A DNA stretch of 64,000 nucleotides from Gnetum montanum (lineage: Eukaryota; Streptophyta; Gnetopsida; Gnetales; Gnetaceae), in NCBI GenBank assembly GCA_015680685.1, contig MNCI01008925.1:488547-552546 (forward strand). The letters run 5' to 3'. The notes beneath the pieces are model-generated. The model was not told where the DNA came from and ran no database searches. It saw only the letters and a list, made by a program, of their open reading frames with translations. This document shows, piece by piece, positions 46,930-59,503 of this stretch; position 1 is the first letter of the stretch; the number at the start of each line of letters is the position of its first letter. A program made the translations under genes and the position numbers.

Positions 46930-49302
46930 ATGACAATGTCTCTTTTACAAGATAGCAGTAACGCAACATCTAGCAAGGTAATTCATTGGAGAACCAATGA
47001 AATTTATGATGAAAAAGAAGTTTGGAGTACTCAATCTTATGCAGGACTTTCATATGTTCATAAACACCCCAATGATACTCAAGGAATTTTGTCATTCAAC
47101 TCAGACACCTCTAGTGAAGATAGGACATCCCCTAGAACAAGGGGGCCTATAAGGCCTAGGATGTTCCCAATGGATAGAAAGAGTACATCAAGGGATGATT
47201 GGGAGACTTACAAAAGTCATGATAAGTCTTCTAGTTCCCTCTCTACCTCTACTCTTTCAACATCAGGTTGTGACATCGATGACCATTCCTTAAGGGGTCG
47301 ATGTAGAAATAAAAATTGAACCAATAGGAAAAATCAAGAATGCCAATATGAACATGGACAACATTGTCCTAACTCACGAACTCATAACCTATTTAGTGAC
47401 AATGAACCCCTATTGGCCACTAAGAGCCTAATGCATATAACACAGGCCATTCAGATATCTTAAAGGCATCACAAGGAAATCTATCTACCTAGGCTTGATT
47501 TAACAAACTTTCCTAAGTTCTCAAGAGGCTATGATTTAGATATGCAACATCATTTACAAGTCTTCTATGATGCCTGTGTATGGAACAACATTGAGAATGG
47601 GTGGCAAAGGCTTAAGCTCTTCCCTATGACACTCGTTGGCCAAGCAAAAGTGTGGTACAAGTATTTAAAATTGAATTCAATTCGTCATTTACCTACAATG
47701 GTAAACCTCTTTAATGAAAGATATCAAACCTATGCAAGAGTGTCAGCCTTGAGAAGACAAATCCAAGAGTGGAAACAAGGGCGCCATGAACCCTTGGACA
47801 TGGCCTTAGAAAGATATTAATCTTTGTTAAACAAATGCCCAAGCCGTGGGTTCTCTGAGGAAAGGCTAATGTATCACATCATGGATGGGCTCTATAATGA
47901 AACAAGGGAGACCTTAGGAATGTATGCCCCAGGTCAACTATATGAACTACGAACCCATCAATTCCAAGAGCTTATTAAGAGGGTAGCAAAAGAAGAAGGA
48001 GAAATCGCCAAATGGAAGAATGTTAAAAAATCTCAACAAGACCAAACTCTTGAAATAACAAAGGTCCATAATTATGAAGCGAAGAAATTAGCTCACCTTG
48101 AGGGGGTGAAACCATCTCCAACTTTGCCAATATTAAAATCACTAAATGAAATTGAGGCAAAGATCAACAAGATGACAGAATGGGTACATGAAAAATGTGG
48201 AGAATATGCAAACATTATTAGAAGGAAACCCACACAAGATAACTTTGACATCCAAAACAAATAGAGGATACCAAACCTAGAAACAAGACAGAACACCATT
48301 CGACAATCGAAAAGAAGGGTTGAAGAAAATGAGGATAGGGGCTCAACCACAAATCACAAGTATCAATGTAATGTTTTCCTGTACGATCACCCAAAAGGCC
48401 AATGCCAAATCTTGTCACACCTACATGAGCATTGGGGAAGAATGTTACATCCAAATTTCATACAAAAGTACTATGCTCAACCGCAGTGGAAAAATCCCCA
48501 GTCATGGGAGAAGCCATTGCCAAACTGGCCACACCCTTTGTATCACCTGAAACCAAGCACTTATTACATTCAACACCTTGTTTCTCCAACAATATCAACA
48601 TCCTCTACTTCACCTCGATGTTATCACTCCCCTAAGTATCATCAACCCATGTCCTCTCCTATGGGATCACCACCTCATGTTCCTTACACTCCTCCTTACT
48701 CAATATTCTCCTCCTTCACCTCCTTCTACATCACCACCATTTGTACCTAAAGGTTTTACACCATAGCACCAGCCAACAAACATTACTTGTGCTGCTACTG
48801 TCAACAATAGTGGGAGTCCTCCACAACATTGAAAGCATCCTTTCTTTAGGCATGGTCATAGAAAGAGACAGCATGGTTTTGAAACCACTGCATCCTCTAA
48901 CTCAACACAAATCCAACATTGTGTGCACCTTCATCTTCAAACTAAATGCCTCTTGTTACCTTATCCAGGCCATCAATTAATACTCTAACAGCCATGCAAC
49001 CTAATGAATATAACAACATGAGGAGACATATCGATCCTTGCATATCGTCTTATGGTCACGAGTGTGATAGTGGGTCAGCTTCTTATCACATGACCACATC
49101 TTATAATCTACCCCACTATGCCTACTTTAATCAAGTGTGTGAACCCCAATTTAGGTACATTCCTACCACTACACCAAAAGATACCCAGTGGCTTGGATAT
49201 GATCGAACCCCAATATTTCCGACATGCATGGATCCTAACTTTCCATTTATTAATTCTCGCCATGTTCAAAGGTTTAGTCATGGGGGATACCTCCCATTCT
49301 AA
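46930..49302 (+). pseudogene. gag (element B)
   Basis: ATG 46930 or 46936 (MSLLQDSSN) matches element A gag (MPLLQDYDN). A Ser/Arg-rich N-terminal region is followed by the Retrotrans_gag core at about 47490-47820 (KFSRGYDLDMQHHLQVFYDA, LKLFPMTLVGQAKVWYKYL, RRQIQEWKQGRHEPLDMALE), then EERLMYHIMDGL and LGMYAPGQLYELRTHQ (47860-47960), a coiled segment, and a zinc knuckle with the second Cys lost (CNVFLYDHPKGQC). The tail ends FSHGGYLPF at 49302. It is the best preserved gag in the window, yet still has stops (47317, 47818, 48262 and later) and frameshifts in the Pro-rich tail. Confidence 0.87.
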
Positions 49303-49305
49303 CAA

Positions 49306-50600
49306 GCATAATTAGTAAATGTTTTTCTTTTTCTTTGAATTTACAATTTTTCATTTTCTAATTTCTTATTTTTCAATTTATTGTTTTATCTTTTTGTGGG
49401 TAACCTCACAAGTGACTAATTATTTGGACAGTGAGCCCACAACATCCACCCATCCATTCTATTAATAAGAGGTTCTTGCTCTGGGTATGATGATATTCTT
49501 ATTATCATCAAAACTTAAAGTAACTTTGTACTCATTATGCCCAGAGCAAAGAGTGATGAACTAAGAGGGAATGGTAAGGTTGTGACATCAAGGAGACTTG
49601 TGGATTCTCTTTGGTGACATCTATATGTGCTATCACGCAACTTGGTTGTACTAAGATCCTTGTAGATCTAACAAACAATGGGAGTAAGAGTGGTAATAAA
49701 GGCACTTAAGAAAGGAACACAATGTTATTCTGGGGGGTCCCACTAGAAATACATGCACCTATGCCTGAAGGTTGGTGGCTTCTCCGAATCACCTTTGGAA
49801 AAGACCAAGTGCAAAAGCAAAGAAAAAAAGCACAAAAGAAACGTGTTGAAAACAAATTCAAATCACTCCTCCCTTGCGCAAAATTCCAAGTGATTATACA
49901 CCTTGTTGTCATGATGCTCTTATGTTGTCTATCATTGGGATGCTACAATGTGATGTCACTGATCAAAGGTATAGACTTGGTTTTGATCTTTGATCGAAAT
50001 GCTAATGGTACTTTAATCACACATAACACATAGGATTCATTGTGCCCAGGGTAAGTTACCTCATGTCTCGATCTCTATAATCCCCTCTACAATTCGTCTC
50101 ATCTCATAGTCTAGGTACTTCTATTTTGTATCTTGTGTGGCATAGAATTTGTACCTCAGAGTGGTGGTGCTTAACATGTGTGTGTTTTGTTGCATAGGTG
50201 CGGGTTACATTTAACCCTTCTAGTGCCTATGGACATTTTAAGGTGTGGTTACGCAAGGGCATGATAGGTTGGAACCTACTTTGGGAAGGATCCACTTGTG
50301 TGACTTTTCTAATTTGTACTTGTTGCACATCACCACATCATTTTATACCCTTCGAATACTCCATTACCAAATCCATTCTTTCCTTTGTTCTCATTTTAAC
50401 TCAACATTCCTTAGAACCACTGCATGTCCTTTTTCCTCATCCTTTTCAAAGAACTTCATTGTATAACTCCACTTCATTACACTTTTAGTGCCTCAATTTC
50501 CACTTGCCCTCACCCCAAACCTTTTGAATCTACCACAAATCCTTCAATTTTAGCCCTAAAACTTGAAAAATCATCAATTCTACTAAGTACCGTATCTTGG
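49306..50600 (+). other. Post-gag untranslated block of element B
   Basis: It holds a T-rich tract, a hairpin-capable pair (49478-49492 with 49533-49547), the GGGGGGTCCCACT / TGCCTGAAGG block at 49734-49775, CCCAGGGTAAGTTACCTC at 50046 (a splice-donor-like sequence) and GTTACGCAAGGGCATGA at 50247. Element A has the same order. Confidence 0.6.
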
Positions 50601-50608
50601 CTGGCATG

Positions 50609-50673
50609 CAATATCGAGTACTCAATATCAGGTCTGATGTGATATCAGGTACGCGATATCGCATCTATAAAAA
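50609..50673 (+). promoter_or_regulatory. LTR-like internal promoter cassette upstream of ORFX, element B
   Basis: AATATCGAGTACTCAATATC, GATATCAGGTACGCGATATC and then TATAAAAA (50666-50673). The 3' LTR of B has GATATCAGGTACATGATATC at 54097-54116 before its TATA box, so the internal cassette matches its own LTR almost word for word. It lies about 500 bases before ORFX. Confidence 0.65.
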
Positions 50674-50839
50674 CTATATATATCTACATAAGTCATTTTC
50701 AACAGTTGACACGGGGGAGTTGTTTAAATTTTCTTCTACAATTTTTAGCAAGTTGCAAGTCTAAATTCACCTTCAGTATTTTGCTCTTCAATGCTACAAT
50801 TTCTTTTTTGGTTGAACCTAATTAAACCTAGAGTGTTTA

Positions 50840-50860
50840 ACTTAGTCGTGGGGGAGGGGT
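50840..50860 (+). other. Internal polypurine-tract-like site, element B
   Basis: CTTAGTCGTGGGGGAGGGG lies between the internal promoter cassette and ORFX. It corresponds to 36272 in A. Confidence 0.5.
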
Positions 50861-51171
50861 ACTGTAGAACTTGCACATAATGTTTTCAAAATTTGCTATC
50901 ACCCAAAGGATATAATAGGGATAAGTACTATTAGAAATTCATGCCAAACTAATTTTCTCCCTTCACCCAAGTCATCTAAGCTATTATATGAGTCACCTAA
51001 ATAGATCAGGTTCGACATTAAACTTTTAGGGCAACTTCTTTGGAAAAATTTCTAACTCTAGAATCACACTAAGCAAAAAATTAAACATTTATTAAAGGTA
51101 ATGAGTAAGATATAAAATAATTGAATTTGTTTAAATAACCTTACTAAAAATCGGTCCTTGTGTGATTTTAG

Positions 51172-53889
51172 ATGGCCCCTAAAAGGGGACAATAGGGAGG
51201 ACCTTCTCAAGATGCAACTAAACACCCAAGGAGAGGTAGGGACCAAGGACCTCATGTAGAACATGCATAGCAGGAGGCACAATCATTTAGCATCCATCAA
51301 GAAACTCCTGTCACTACACAATCTGGCCAAGCAGAAGGTGGAGAGGTCAAGGTTCCAGAACAAGGACAACACCTCACATTGTCCCCAGAATGTGTTCAAG
51401 CCATTCAAGAAATGTCCACATCCTCTACCCTAATTATGAAACTTAATTTTGGGCCTTCTACCGAATTTTCCCCTGAACTAGTCAAGGATCTACTTGGCCG
51501 ATCCTCTCAAAGAGTGGAGAATGGTATTTGGGTGAAACATATCAATTTTAGCATAATAAAGAAGAAGGCACCACTATTGATACTGGTGGAATTTTAGTAT
51601 ATTTCTCCACAAAGGTAATTGCAGAAGTTCTGAATCTTCCAAATAGAGGACCCAAAGTTGCTCATTTGTCCACTCGCTCTGATGCAGATGTAAGAAAAGT
51701 ATGGTTAAAAAGGGTGTATGGCAAAGAGGACAAGACATATTGTGAATTAGCCCTTGAAGAGAGAATTTATTTTAAAATTAGAACATATCATATTTTCTGA
51801 AAAAAGGGGTTAAACCAAATTTCTACCTATGCAGCAAGAGGAAATGCAATTTTGATGGGCAAGGTTGATGTCAACTTGTCCCATCTATATCTAAAAAAAA
51901 TATTAAGGCGGTTTGAAGAACAAAAGACAAGAAATTCTGCACTGCCCTTTCCGTGTCTAATTAGGAAATTTTGTCAGTGTGCTAGAATTTTGGGGTACAC
52001 CAATGACATCCTCAAAAAAGCTCAAAATGCTTCATATGTTGAATTACTCAAGCCACCAGCACCAAGAAAAGATGTTGGTGAGACGTTGAAATCTGAACAA
52101 GAACAGATTGTTGGGCCCACTACACCTCAAACGGGAAGGCCTAGCCAACTTCCAAACACAAGGCTCATCCAACAACAAAAACTAGGGCCTAGCACATACC
52201 CCACAAGCCAACAAGACTAGCAACCGCCACCGCTACCGCAAGATTACTAACCGTCGATGAGCCATCATAGGGCCATCATAGAGATGGCCAGTTGGGGAAG
52301 TAAATATGAGGCCAATCTCTTCAAGGTGATTGATGATGTTGTACATCCCACCATATCAATTAATCCTACAAAGGATGAGGTCTCAATTCAAATAGAGGAG
52401 TGGAATCCCACTAGTCACAACAAATCTCTAGAAATGCTACATCATTCCAAGTACAATTAGAAACTGATGAAGGTGCCACAGTGGTGGTCATGCACCACCA
52501 GGATGTAGCTAGAGCAGCAAAGGTGGTCATCGACCACATCAAAGAATCATTTAATGTCCTTGATGTGCCACCAGTAGATGACTCCTGCAAAACATGAGGA
52601 TGCCTTAGATCACTTACTACAAATAGGATAAGTAATGACGTCCTTGTTTGACATTCCCCAAGATGTCACAATGGCATAATTGGACATCATCTCCACTAAA
52701 TGGAAGCTAATCATGGTTGAGGTTAGGGTCGAACATGCAAAAGACGAGTTGCAGATACTCCAAGAAAAGTTGTTGCCCTACAAGTTGAACAGTGGGATCC
52801 ATACCAATTTGTTGTAGCCAATCAGTTAGAATCCTTTAGGACTAAGTAACTGAATGAATTGTTAGTGGAGAATAAAAGGATGGCAATGGAAAAAGATAAG
52901 GTTGATTAGGATGCTTCAAAAGCACAAACTTAGACATATCGACATGTTGAAGCTTTTAAGGCCTTATAAGATGAGAATAAACTCCTTACTATTGAAAATC
53001 TTCAATTGACAACAGTTGAAAGATAGAAGAACATTCTCGAGAAAAGTTTCCAACAAATGCGAGAACAACTAATAAGAGTCAACCAAGATATAAGTCGCTT
53101 AGCCAAAGAAAACAAAACCCTCTCAATGGAGGAGGTATGCATCATCTGACAAAAGACAGCCATTGAAATAAGCGCATGGAAAAATGAGGCTAAGAAGGAT
53201 GAAAAATTAAAGAAGCACTTCCGCGATCAGGTGTGCATGTACAAGGAAATCATAGAAAAGGAACTTCAAATGGCCAAGGCACATATCAACTCCCTCAATG
53301 CTCAAAACACTGATTGGTAGGCCATTCTAGATACTTATACCCTTGTCCATTAAATGAACTTGAAAAGCTAGGACCTGCAAATCCAAGATCTCAAAGAATA
53401 CATGGAGTTGGCAAATCTACGATACGCCAACTTGGCCATGTTAATAGCAAAGTGCCCAAGAATTGAGCTCAAGAAGTAGGTAGCTACCACCTATGATAAA
53501 TATGAGATAGAGTTTGCAAAACATAGCAAAGATTAGAGGTGGCAAACTCTGAATTAGAGGTGGTAAAGGCCAGCTACTAAGGTTAAAAAGATGTAGCAAT
53601 AGATTTGGCTTGATGGTTTATGGATTACCAAGAACTCAAAGACAAAGCTAGAGCCTATGAGGAGGAACGACGGCTATTTGCAGCATGGTATTTCAAGGCC
53701 AATTAAATGTTCCCTTGTGGGAAGTGTAGGCTCCATCAAACATTGGAACATCAACATGGATGACTCATGACCCTTAGACAAAAGAGGAAAAACATCAGGC
53801 GCTTCTTCAAAGGTACTAATTTCAAAAGCCTAGAGCATAGGACAAAGGAAAGGTGCCCATGGAGGAGCCACCACCACCAAGAATCACAT
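51172..53889 (+). pseudogene. ORFX of element B: Transposase_32-like domain plus coiled coil
   Basis: ATG 51172 follows GTGATTTTAG. The frame is open in phase through KHPRRGRDQG and LSPECVQAIQEMS into MKLNFGPSTEFSPELVKDLLG, then breaks, and resumes with ISTYAARGNAILMGKV and LPFPCLIRKFCQ (51820-51975). A linker rich in Pro, Gln and Thr follows, then a conserved segment (VIDDVVHPTISINPTKDEVS) and the coiled coil (52690-53300) with many stops. It aligns with element A ORFX from end to end. The tail has EEPPPPRIT like A. The role is unknown; conservation of the whole plan in two separate insertions argues that it was once a functional gene. Confidence 0.68.
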
Positions 53890-54055
53890 GAGTTTCACAA
53901 GTTTTGTATTATTATGTTGTGCAGATTTTGTTTTGTCTAGTCCCACACTAGGGCATAAAATAGTCCATGGTCATTTAATAATCCCATATCTATCCACTAC
54001 TTTTAATCAAATGAACTTGTTCCTCCTTTTTTTTAACTTAAGGATGAGTTTTTAT

Positions 54056-54070
54056 TCAATCATGGGGGTA
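54056..54070 (+). other. Polypurine tract of element B
   Basis: CAATCATGGGGGTA ends at the 3' LTR start TGATGAATC, preceded by AAGGATGAGTTTTTATT as in A. Confidence 0.75.
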
Positions 54071-54936
54071 TGATGAATCATAGTTTTCCAGGCCTTGATA
54101 TCAGGTACATGATATCGAGTACATGATATCATAGCCTGGATATGATATTGTATACACAATATCATGATTCCTGTGTTAGCTTATAAATATAGCACTTAGG
54201 CACATAGTGAGGGAGTCTTCAGTTAGTCTTTTAGCCAGTTTTTAGTTTTTAGTTCTTATAGTCAGTTTTAGTGTTCTTTTCAAGTGCATGCCCACAGTGT
54301 GATGCTTGTAATTGTACAGAACCTTTGTTCGAGTCTGACATACTTGGACATGCACATGATTAACAATAAAGATTGAGATTACTCCATCACTGTAGCATTC
54401 ACTTACCTTTTAATTATTTTAATTGTTGATTATTTATTACTATTTTCTTAGTTAATATTTCTCTTATTGTCATTTACTATTCCTATTATTAATGCGGAAT
54501 GAGTACACCTTAATCGTGAACATTTAAGTGTAAGTACGTGGTAACCTAGTAGTGTATCGAGTAGTTCTTCGAGTGATGTGTGCTTAGTAATCCTAGAAGT
54601 AGTACATGAAGTCCAAGATGCATACGGCTGATTAGGGATAGATGCTCATCACACTTAGGCTAGCTTAGATCTTATTTCCTATTGCCCATTAGCTTCATTA
54701 AGTTATCTCTTATTGTCCTTAGGAGTAGCATAGTAGTAGGGACCACATCATACACCTCACTCTGGACTAAATCATACGTGACAAAGCAATTACTAGTTTA
54801 AATGGGAAGACAGTGAACTGTGATCAACATATAATTGTCTAGGTGCTACAACTAGTCCATCCGCGAAGTTCGACTAGATCATGTGTACACACTCATATTC
54901 ATATGGTTGAGCATAGGGGTACCTCACCACTCATCA
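54071..54936 (+). repeat. Element B 3' LTR
   Basis: 866 bp, TGATGAATCA...CTCATCA, followed by TCAGT. Its U3 contains at least five GATATC/GATATT/AATATC motifs (54097-54166), then TATAAATA at 54182-54189. Confidence 0.92.
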
Positions 54937-54941
54937 TCAGT

Positions 54942-55627
54942 CAAAGTAGTGAAGCTCTTGCAGTTTATTTTCTCCAAAGTTAGAATATTTTCTAAGTGCC
55001 TGCAGAAGGAGTCTAAGTGTGTATAATTGTTTGTTCAAACACTGATGTACCTGAGTGTAGCAATGTGATGAGAATAAAACAAACTCTTTTGACAATCCTT
55101 ACAGCACTAAAAATAGATTAATGTTTCTTTTATTGCACTTTACTTTCACGCACTCTACTTTAATGCATTTGAATTCAGTAATTACTTTATAGTAGTTAAT
55201 GAACACAAGCACGACCACTTTGAACATACATATAGTACTTGGTAACCTAGCAAAGCTTAATGTGTGGTAGCCCAACAGCACTATATCTATTTAAGATGTG
55301 TCCTGAAAAGTGGGGTAGTTTCTTGTGTTAGGTTAGTTAGATCGTAAATGAACTAGATCTTAAATTATTCTACCTTTCATTCTTATTGTTAGTGACTAAA
55401 CTAATAAAACATAAAATAAAAAAAAGCATGCACCTTAATTACACTTCAACCATACCCTTGAGTCTAACAAGTGTAGTTGGGAAGACAACAAACATTCTTA
55501 ATGTCTATTTCACTTCCTAAAAGTGCTAGTGTACTAGAGAACTATAGGTCCATAGAATTCGACCAAATCACATGTAATGCCTTTGTGATTCGTATGGTTG
55601 GGTGTAGGGGTACCTTGTCACTCATCA
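54942..55627 (+). repeat. Element C 5' LTR, right part
   Basis: CAAAGTAGTGAAGCTCTTGC onward aligns with the 3' LTR of C from about 63640. With 45788-45950 the LTR totals 849 bp. It ends CTCATCA before the primer site. Confidence 0.88.
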
Positions 55628-55628
55628 T

Positions 55629-55646
55629 TGGCATCATTGCCAAGGA
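55629..55646 (+). other. Primer-binding site of element C (tRNA-Asp type)
   Basis: TGGCATCATTGCCAAGGA, one base after the LTR end, is an Athila-type site with transitions. Confidence 0.78.
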
Positions 55647-55789
55647 CCTTTTGGTTGTCTTGTGCACTATCTAGGACCTAGTGAAAAGTATTTAAATCAT
55701 TGGAATGAACCTTAGAGTCACATCACATCTTAAGATTACTACAACCATATTTATAAGCACACTCTAATTTTTTATTTTTCTAACTAAAA

Positions 55790-58260
55790 ATGTCTTCTTC
55801 TCATAAGAGCGATTCTCTACCCAAGTCTAATAAATCTTATCAGATAGTGCCTCAACAATATCGAATCATATATGCTCATCTTGATGAGTATGTACCAAAC
55901 TTCACCTTCATCTTGCACCAAGATGAATAGTTGTGGTGGCATGACATGGAGGGCAACATTGTGTTGCCACCCAATCAATCTGTTCCTACAATGCTCCATC
56001 ATATGCTCATACAATAAGGTCTTCTAGAATGCCATGCTAAGTATGTTGTGCAAGATACTAATGCCAGGGATTATCATCCCTATGAAGCACAATGTTTGCA
56101 GGATCAACAACCAGAACAACACTATGAATTTTCAAAGGGAAAAAGATTTAACGATTCTCCATTCTTGTTGTACCAACAAGCTAGTGAAGAACCCTTCTCT
56201 GGGAATTTTTCATTCAATGAAACTCCTTTCTTTAACTTTAGTGAAGAAGGTCAAAGCCAAAACTTGTAATCCACAATTCACAATCTTGATTCTGGTAAAA
56301 ATGGATCTAATGACAAAGAAGGATCAGGAGGGGCAAGTCAAGGCATAGATGTAGACAAAAAGCAAGATCGTGATTATGGTCACAATTGTTGAAGAGGTGG
56401 TAGCAAGAACCATGATGGTGCTAGTTCTCCTTCCTCTTCCCCTCCACCATCATCTTCTTCTTCTTCTAGCTTTAATTGCAACTGTAGAAGGTGAGACCAT
56501 GATGGAGTTGATCAAAATAACCAATGAGACCAAAATTATCATCAGGAAAGGCAAGATCAAGGGCATAGACGTTCAAAAGAGGCACATCATCATGAATGAA
56601 GGTGTAGTATAGGGCATCATAGGCACCATGGTCAAGGCCTTGATGAACCTTTACTTGCTACCTGAAGTATGATCAATATTGTAGAGGCAGTATGTATTCC
56701 AACAAGGCATGTGAAGGATAGTTGAATCAAAAGGTTAGACATGAACAATATTCCTCGATTTGAAGGAGGATATAACTCTGATCTGTAGAACCATATCCAA
56801 GCTTTCCAAGATGCATGTGCCTTATAGAACATAGAGAATTAGTGGTAGAAACTTAAGTTGTTCCCTAGGACACTCATCAAAGAAGCAAAGAACTAGTACT
56901 GGTCCTTAGAGCTAGAATCTATCAGATGATGGAGTACCATGCTTGAGTTGTTCAATGATAAATATCAAACATACTCCAAAGTGTCCAACTTGAGAAGACA
57001 AATCCAAGGATGGAAGCAAGGAACACACGAACCCTTGGATGCCGCCATCGATCAATACTATTCCTTGATGCATAAATGTCCTAGCCATGGTTATTCTTAA
57101 CTAGATCAACTTCACCACATAGTAGATGGGCTTCGATCAGAAATGAGGGCAACCCTTAGTGTCTATGCCTAAGGGCGACTATCAAAATTAAGTACCCATC
57201 AGATACAAAGATTAATCAAGTAGATAGCTAAAGGGAAGGATGAATTAAAAAAAAAGAGAAAGTGCAAAAGATTACAACCATGATCCTTCCATTTACAAGA
57301 GGGAGGTTCGATTCTATGATAGTGAGGGCAAGCCTGTACTTGATAAGGGGGTGAATAAGAAAACCTTATAGCTTCAAAAATTTCAATCTAGCTTGATTAG
57401 TTATGGGACTCCATGGATAGCAAATTCCAAGCTATTCTAAAAATTTTTGAAGAGTCGAAAAAATAAGGTAGTGATCATGAGTGCAGGAGGTGCAAGGAAG
57501 TTGAACGTGCCTATCACAAAGGTAAGGGTAAGATTGCTGTAATAAAAGAAATTGAGAAAAATGAATCAGATGATGATCATGGGTGTGATGTCTATCAATA
57601 TGAACATCCTAAGAAATGTTACCTTGTTGTCTCACATCTACAAGAGTCTAGGGTGTATACTTTAAATCCATGACTAATACAAAGGCAAACATCCAAAAGA
57701 TTACCTTATCGTTAAGGTAATTTTAGATAGTTCCATCAAAAATAGCAATATTATCCAAGTGGAGCTCCACAACAATCATATGAGCAATATCAATAGTAGC
57801 AACAACCACAATCATGGGCATTGGCACCACAAAGGTAGTAAAACCCTTAACGATAGCTTGATCCATATGGTTACTACATTCAGCAACCCCTATCTCCACG
57901 TGACTTCTCCAATCACATCTCTACTTTCCAGCCTTACTACCACCCTTCTAATTATTACCAAACACATTCTCCACATGAAAGAAGGTATACCACCTCTTAC
58001 CCTTGTCCTCCTCCTGTCCCTACACATGTTCCTCCTCCACCCACATAGTCACCACCTACTCCACCTATGTAAGGTAAACTACCATCTCAACCACAACAAT
58101 GCAATGCTATGAGGGCTGTTAACTTACAACTAGTTCATTAATCGGATGGGTTGAATAATTGATCAAAGAAACGACCTTTCTTTTGACCTCGTAGTCCACC
58201 TAAGCCCTCACATACAGCTACGGTTGAAAATTCTATCCCTGCATCACCTTTGAGTCCCCT
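55790..58260 (+). pseudogene. gag (element C)
   Basis: ATG 55790 (MSSSHKSDSLPKS) begins a frame whose N-terminal part (FTFILHQDE, then W..MEGNIVLPPNQ) matches element F. A Gln/Asn- and Ser-rich stretch follows. The Retrotrans_gag core is at about 56735-57050 (RFEGGYNSDL, LKLFPRTLIKEAK, LELFNDKYQTYSKVSNLRRQ, GTHEPLDAAIDQYY). The zinc-knuckle region near 57590-57625 reads CDVYQYEHPKKC, with the second Cys changed to Tyr. The tail is Gln/Pro-rich. About 20 stops, many TAG in place of Gln or Trp, and frame changes after 57240. Confidence 0.8.
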
Positions 58261-58920
58261 TCAAACCAAAATTTTCCTAGGATCCATACCATCATGCTTA
58301 CTCATACTATATCTGATTGGATCTATGCTAGTGACCTTCCCAAGAAATTAGCCAATCTTATAAGTCCTTTAATATATTTATAGATTGATGGGAATGAACC
58401 GTGCAAGGCTCTTCTTAATTCAGGTTCTAGTATCAATATGATTTCCCATGAGATGTACACTGCATGAAACCTACCTCCTCTCAAGAAGAGCAACACTAGA
58501 TTAGACTTGGTATATGAGTCCATCACTATTCCATTTGGACTAGTAGAAGACATTGTGACCACTATCTATGGCTGGTCTTATCCTATTCATTTTCTAGTAA
58601 TCAAAGTGGAGAACTGTAAAGGGGATTTTCCAATCATCATGGAAAGGGCATGGCTAAGCAGTGTTGATGCAAGAAAGGACATCAGAGATCTTTCCTGAGA
58701 GATATCTAAGAAAATGCATTCAAAAAGATCAAGAAGAAGAGAGTTCCATGCATCATGTAAAACGATACAAGGTGCAATTATGTGCAAAAACTTTAGGTCA
58801 TAAAGCAAGCATCTATCTATGCATGCAAGCAATGTGCACCAGAAGTAAAAATCCAAAGGTATTTGTGTGCAACAACCACAAAACAGGAGGGCACCTAGTG
58901 GTTGACCACTAATTCTAAGA
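58261..58920 (+). pseudogene. Aspartic protease (element C), active site mutated
   Basis: It follows gag. PLIYL, a stop, IDGNEPCKALLNSGSSINMIS carries the D-S-G motif with Asp changed to Asn (AAT at 58417-58419), a G-to-A change that removes the catalytic residue. Downstream FLVIKVENCKGDFPIIMERAW matches element F. Short minus-strand ORFs here are shadows. Confidence 0.78.
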
Positions 58921-59174
58921 ACAACACACTTTGCATGAAACCGACTAAGATCCTAACATGCACATATATCATAGGCATTAATGAATTAGAGCAAGTTCAT
59001 CACCAACTCTCTAATGATACAAATGATGATACCTACTAGGGAGAGTTGGAAATTCCTAAAAGTTTCAAGCAAGAGCCCCTTGAACTAAAAATGCTACCAT
59101 CTGGAATGGAATATGTGTTTTTTAAAAATGGAAAGTTGATTATAATCAATGCAAATCTTGCTCCAAAATAGAAA

Positions 59175-59475
59175 AAGATGTTGAAGATAGTTGAAAAATG
59201 ATCAGCAACTTTTTCTTGGTCATATCCTGAACTCATAGGGATTGATCCTAGGATATGCTAGCATCACATCTACATTGATCTAGCCATGAAGCCAAAAAGA
59301 CAACCATAGAGGCGATTGAACCCCAAACTAAAGCAAATCTTCTAGGAGAAAATCAAGAAACTCCTCAAAATAGGGTTCATCTATCCCATTTTGAATAGTG
59401 AATGGGTTAGTCCACTCATACTTGTGTCAAAGAAAGGTGGCAAGTGGTGGGTCTGCATTGATTTTGTCTAGACAG
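59175..59475 (+). pseudogene. Reverse transcriptase, N-terminal fragment only (element C)
   Basis: FSWSYPELIGIDPRIC, then KLLKIGFIYPILNSEWVSPL, VSKKGGKWWVCIDFV: the linker and fingers of a Ty3/gypsy RT up to the first palm motif. The rest, including YxDD, is deleted. At the joint a 24-base copy of the RT sequence at 59403-59426 recurs at 59480-59503. Confidence 0.82.
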
Positions 59476-59503
59476 TAAGTGGGTTAGTCCACTCATACTT
59501 GTG

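Larger units (their letters stand above)
45951..54936 (+). mobile_element. Element B: non-autonomous Athila-like retrotransposon nested in the LTR of C
   Basis: The 5' LTR is 45951-46801 and the 3' LTR 54071-54936, with a perfect target duplication TCAGT at 45946-45950 and 54937-54941. The interior mirrors element A: primer site, gag (46930-49302), untranslated block, LTR-like promoter cassette (50609-50673), ORFX (51172 to about 53889), polypurine tract. No pol gene is present. Because it cuts C's LTR it is younger than C. Confidence 0.93.

Noticed and set aside
48093-48454. Hydrophobic minus-strand ORFs in B
   Set aside because: Shadows of the basic, helical gag segment.
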